Part shown: positions 62,067-64,000 of the stretch, piece after piece | Position numbering within the stretch: position 1 is the first letter of the stretch | Layout of the letters: every line of letters starts with the position of its first letter | Assembly (NCBI RefSeq): GCF_003228315.1 | Contig: NZ_CP029693.1 | Location: forward strand, 4,763,501-4,827,500 | Source: Pseudomonas putida | GTDB lineage: Bacteria > Pseudomonadota > Gammaproteobacteria > Pseudomonadales > Pseudomonadaceae | DNA: 64,000 nt | Direction of reading: 5' to 3' | The notes under the pieces: model-generated | The model's database searches: none | Told to the model about the DNA's origin: nothing | The model's input: only the letters and a program-made list of their open reading frames with translations | Translations under genes and position numbers: made by a program

Positions 62067-63767
62067 TCAGAACAGGAAATAACGCTGCGCCATCGGCAGC
62101 GTTTCCGCAGGCTCACACCACAGCAACACCCCGTCGGCCTTGACCTGATAGGTCTGCGGATCGACATCGATCTCAGGCAGATAATCGTTGTGGATCAGAT
62201 CGGTTTTCTGCACCTCGCGACAGCCTTTGACCACGGCGATTTTCTTCTTCAGACCCAAGGCTTCGGGCAATCCCGCTTCCTGCGCTGCCTGGCTGATAAA
62301 GGTCAGGCTGGTGGCGTGCAATGACCCACCGTAACTGGCGAACATCGGACGGTAGTGCACCGGTTGTGGTGTCGGGATCGACGCGTTGGCATCCCCCATC
62401 AGGCTGGCCGCAATGGCACCGCCCTTGAGAATCAGCGTCGGCTTGACCCCAAAAAACGCCGGACGCCACAGCACCAGATCCGCCCACTTCCCCACTTCCA
62501 CCGAACCCACCTCATGGCTGATGCCATGGGTGATTGCCGGGTTGATCGTGTACTTGGCGATGTAGCGCTTGGCGCGGAAATTGTCGTTGCCGGCGCCGTC
62601 ACCCGGTAGCGGGCCGCGTTGTTTTTTCATCTTGTCGGCGGTCTGCCAGGTGCGCGTGATGACTTCGCCGACCCGGCCCATGGCCTGGCTGTCGGAGCTG
62701 ATCATCGAGAACGCGCCGAGGTCATGCAGGATGTCTTCGGCGGCAATCGTCTCGCGGCGAATGCGGCTTTCGGCGAAGGCCACGTCTTCGGCAATGCTCG
62801 GATCGAGGTGATGGCAGACCATCAGCATGTCCAGGTGTTCGTCGATGGTATTGCGGGTGAACGGCCGGGTCGGGTTGGTCGAACTCGGCAACACGTTGGC
62901 GAAACCGCAAGCCTTGATGATGTCCGGGGCATGTCCGCCGCCCGCACCTTCGGTGTGATAGGTGTGGATGGTGCGACCCTTGAAGGCGCCGAGGGTTGTT
63001 TCGACGAAACCCGACTCGTTGAGAGTGTCGGTGTGGATCGCCACCTGTACGTCGTACTGGTCGGCGACGCTCAGGCAGTTGTCGATGCTCGCCGGGGTGG
63101 TGCCCCAGTCCTCATGCAGCTTCAGGCCGATGGCACCGGCCTTGACCTGCTCGATCAAGGGTTCGGGCAGGCTGGCGTTGCCCTTGCCGGTGAGGCCGAT
63201 GTTCATCGGGAAGGCATCGGCGGCCTGCAGCATGCGTGCAAGGTGCCATGGCCCGGAGGTGCAGGTGGTGGCGTTGGTCCCGGTGGCAGGGCCCGTGCCG
63301 CCGCCGATCATGGTGGTGACGCCGCTCATCAGCGCTTCTTCGATCTGCTGCGGGCAGATGAAGTGGATGTGGGTGTCGATGCCGCCGGCGGTGAGGATCA
63401 TGCCCTCGCCGGCGATGACTTCGGTGCTGGCGCCGATCGCGATATTCACATTGGGCTGAACGTCCGGATTGCCGGCCTTGCCGATCGCAGCGATGCGCCC
63501 GTCCTTGAGGCCGACGTCGGCCTTGACGATGCCCCAGTGGTCGATGATCAGCGCGTTGGTGATCAACGTGTCGACGACTTCGGCGGCCAGCAACTGGCTC
63601 TGGCCCTGACCGTCACGAATGACTTTGCCGCCACCGAACTTCACTTCTTCGCCGTAGGTGGTGAAGTCTTTTTCCACTTCGATCCACAACTCAGTGTCGG
63701 CCAGGCGGACCTTGTCACCGACGGTGGGGCCGTACATGTCGGCGTAGGCTTGACGGGAGATTTTCAT
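62067..63767 (-). CDS. ureC: Urease alpha subunit
   Basis: Catalytic subunit of urease, hydrolysing urea to ammonia and carbamate in the cytosol with two nickel ions. The 566 residues contain every ligand: His133 and His135 (GGIDTHIHFICPQ), carbamylated Lys216 and His218 (GLKLHEDWG), His245, His271, the mobile-flap Cys318-His319 (VCHHLD) and Asp359. Its stop is 40 bases from the convergent LRR-NEL gene. ureB lies upstream (beyond the REP pair), but ureE, F and G are 23 kb away. Confidence 0.98.
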   Translation of the reverse strand: MKISRQAYADMYGPTVGDKVRLADTELWIEVEKDFTTYGEEVKFGGGKVIRDGQGQSQLLAAEVVDTLITNALIIDHWGIVKADVGLKDGRIAAIGKAGNPDVQPNVNIAIGASTEVIAGEGMILTAGGIDTHIHFICPQQIEEALMSGVTTMIGGGTGPATGTNATTCTSGPWHLARMLQAADAFPMNIGLTGKGNASLPEPLIEQVKAGAIGLKLHEDWGTTPASIDNCLSVADQYDVQVAIHTDTLNESGFVETTLGAFKGRTIHTYHTEGAGGGHAPDIIKACGFANVLPSSTNPTRPFTRNTIDEHLDMLMVCHHLDPSIAEDVAFAESRIRRETIAAEDILHDLGAFSMISSDSQAMGRVGEVITRTWQTADKMKKQRGPLPGDGAGNDNFRAKRYIAKYTINPAITHGISHEVGSVEVGKWADLVLWRPAFFGVKPTLILKGGAIAASLMGDANASIPTPQPVHYRPMFASYGGSLHATSLTFISQAAQEAGLPEALGLKKKIAVVKGCREVQKTDLIHNDYLPEIDVDPQTYQVKADGVLLWCEPAETLPMAQRYFLF

Positions 63768-63817
63768 TCGTTCGCCTTGGAATTCAATTGAATTTGAGAT
63801 CGTTCGCTTCGCTCACT

Positions 63818-63883
63818 CATCGCGAGCAGGCTCGCTCCTACAGGGGAACGCGATCAACTGTGGGAGCGAGCCTGCTCGCGATG
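63818..63883. repeat. REP pair (REPIN) inside the urease operon
   Basis: GCGAGCAGGCTCGCTCCTAC with a spacer GAACGCGATCAACT and complement, in the 140-base gap between ureB and ureC. It is a close copy of the one at 51233-51298. Confidence 0.9.
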
Positions 63884-63907
63884 GCGTCAGTGCAGACACC
63901 CGATGAT

Positions 63908-64000
63908 TTAAAGGTCGCCCATGACCCGCCCGGCAAACCCGAACACCCGCCGATGCCCCGCCAGATCCACCAACTCCACCTCGCGACTCTGCCCCGGCTC
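63908..64000 (-). CDS. ureB: Urease beta subunit, C-terminal end only
   Basis: The last 30 codons (EPGQSREVELVDLAGHRRVF, then GFAGRVMGDL) and stop TAA, running in from the right window edge. The FEPG...G-x-R-x2-FGF pattern is that of UreB, which with UreA and UreC makes the urease core. The rest of the gene lies outside. It is separated from ureC by a REP pair. Confidence 0.9.
   Translation of the reverse strand, partial: EPGQSREVELVDLAGHRRVFGFAGRVMGDL

Overview
The window is chromosomal DNA from a fluorescent-group Pseudomonas, close to P. fluorescens or P. putida. This is inferred from GC-rich coding, the gene order hflKC-hisZ-purA-rnr-rlmB-rpsF-rpsR-rplI-dnaB-azu-nadE-pncB, the typical Pseudomonas inverted repeats (GGGAGCGAGCCTGCTCGCGA type) in many gaps, an amaR-amaB-amaA lysine cluster, and a urease gene set split in two. 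I could run no database search; names rest on protein motifs and recalled families.

Layout. 1-9.4 kb: end of hflK, hflC, hisZ, purA, a chemoreceptor and a two-gene Fe(III) importer on the minus strand. 9.6-10.05 kb: two near-identical tRNA-Leu(CAG) genes, each with its own promoter and terminator. 10.2-20.1 kb: rnr-rlmB, the S6/S18/L9 ribosomal operon with an embedded membrane protein, dnaB and a YgiQ radical SAM protein. 20.2-24.9 kb: a LOG-family hydrolase, azurin, nadE-pncB and the lysine-cluster regulator. 25-28 kb: amaB and amaA for pipecolate catabolism. 28-33.5 kb: a five-gene branched-chain amino acid type ABC importer behind a sigma-54 promoter with an NtrC-like site. 33.5-34.2 kb: a gene-free stretch holding several DnaA-box-like nonamers. 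34.3-38.9 kb: a YdfG-like dehydrogenase, an AGE-family epimerase and the hupE-ureG-ureF-ureE urease accessory genes. 39-45 kb: a DesT/FabR-like repressor, a secreted tandem-repeat protein, an AsmA protein and an AT-richer island with two related unknown genes. 45-55 kb: LysR/azoreductase/SMR, lipase, EamA/AraC, PsiF, AI-2E transporter, an Hsp70-like protein, cbpA-cbpM and an orphan histidine kinase. 55.6-62.0 kb: one 2155-codon gene for a probable effector, with two toxin-like N-terminal repeats, leucine-rich repeats and a C-terminal NEL-type E3 ubiquitin ligase domain. 62-64 kb: ureC and the end of ureB.

The standout is the giant LRR-NEL gene, a plausible host-directed effector between housekeeping chaperone genes and urease. 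Next are the pair of unknown AT-richer paralogues (42.97-44.52 kb), the 13-residue tandem-repeat exported protein (39.94-40.43 kb) and the DnaA-box cluster (33.7-34.1 kb). Fifteen REP-pair elements occupy intergenic gaps, some inside apparent operons.
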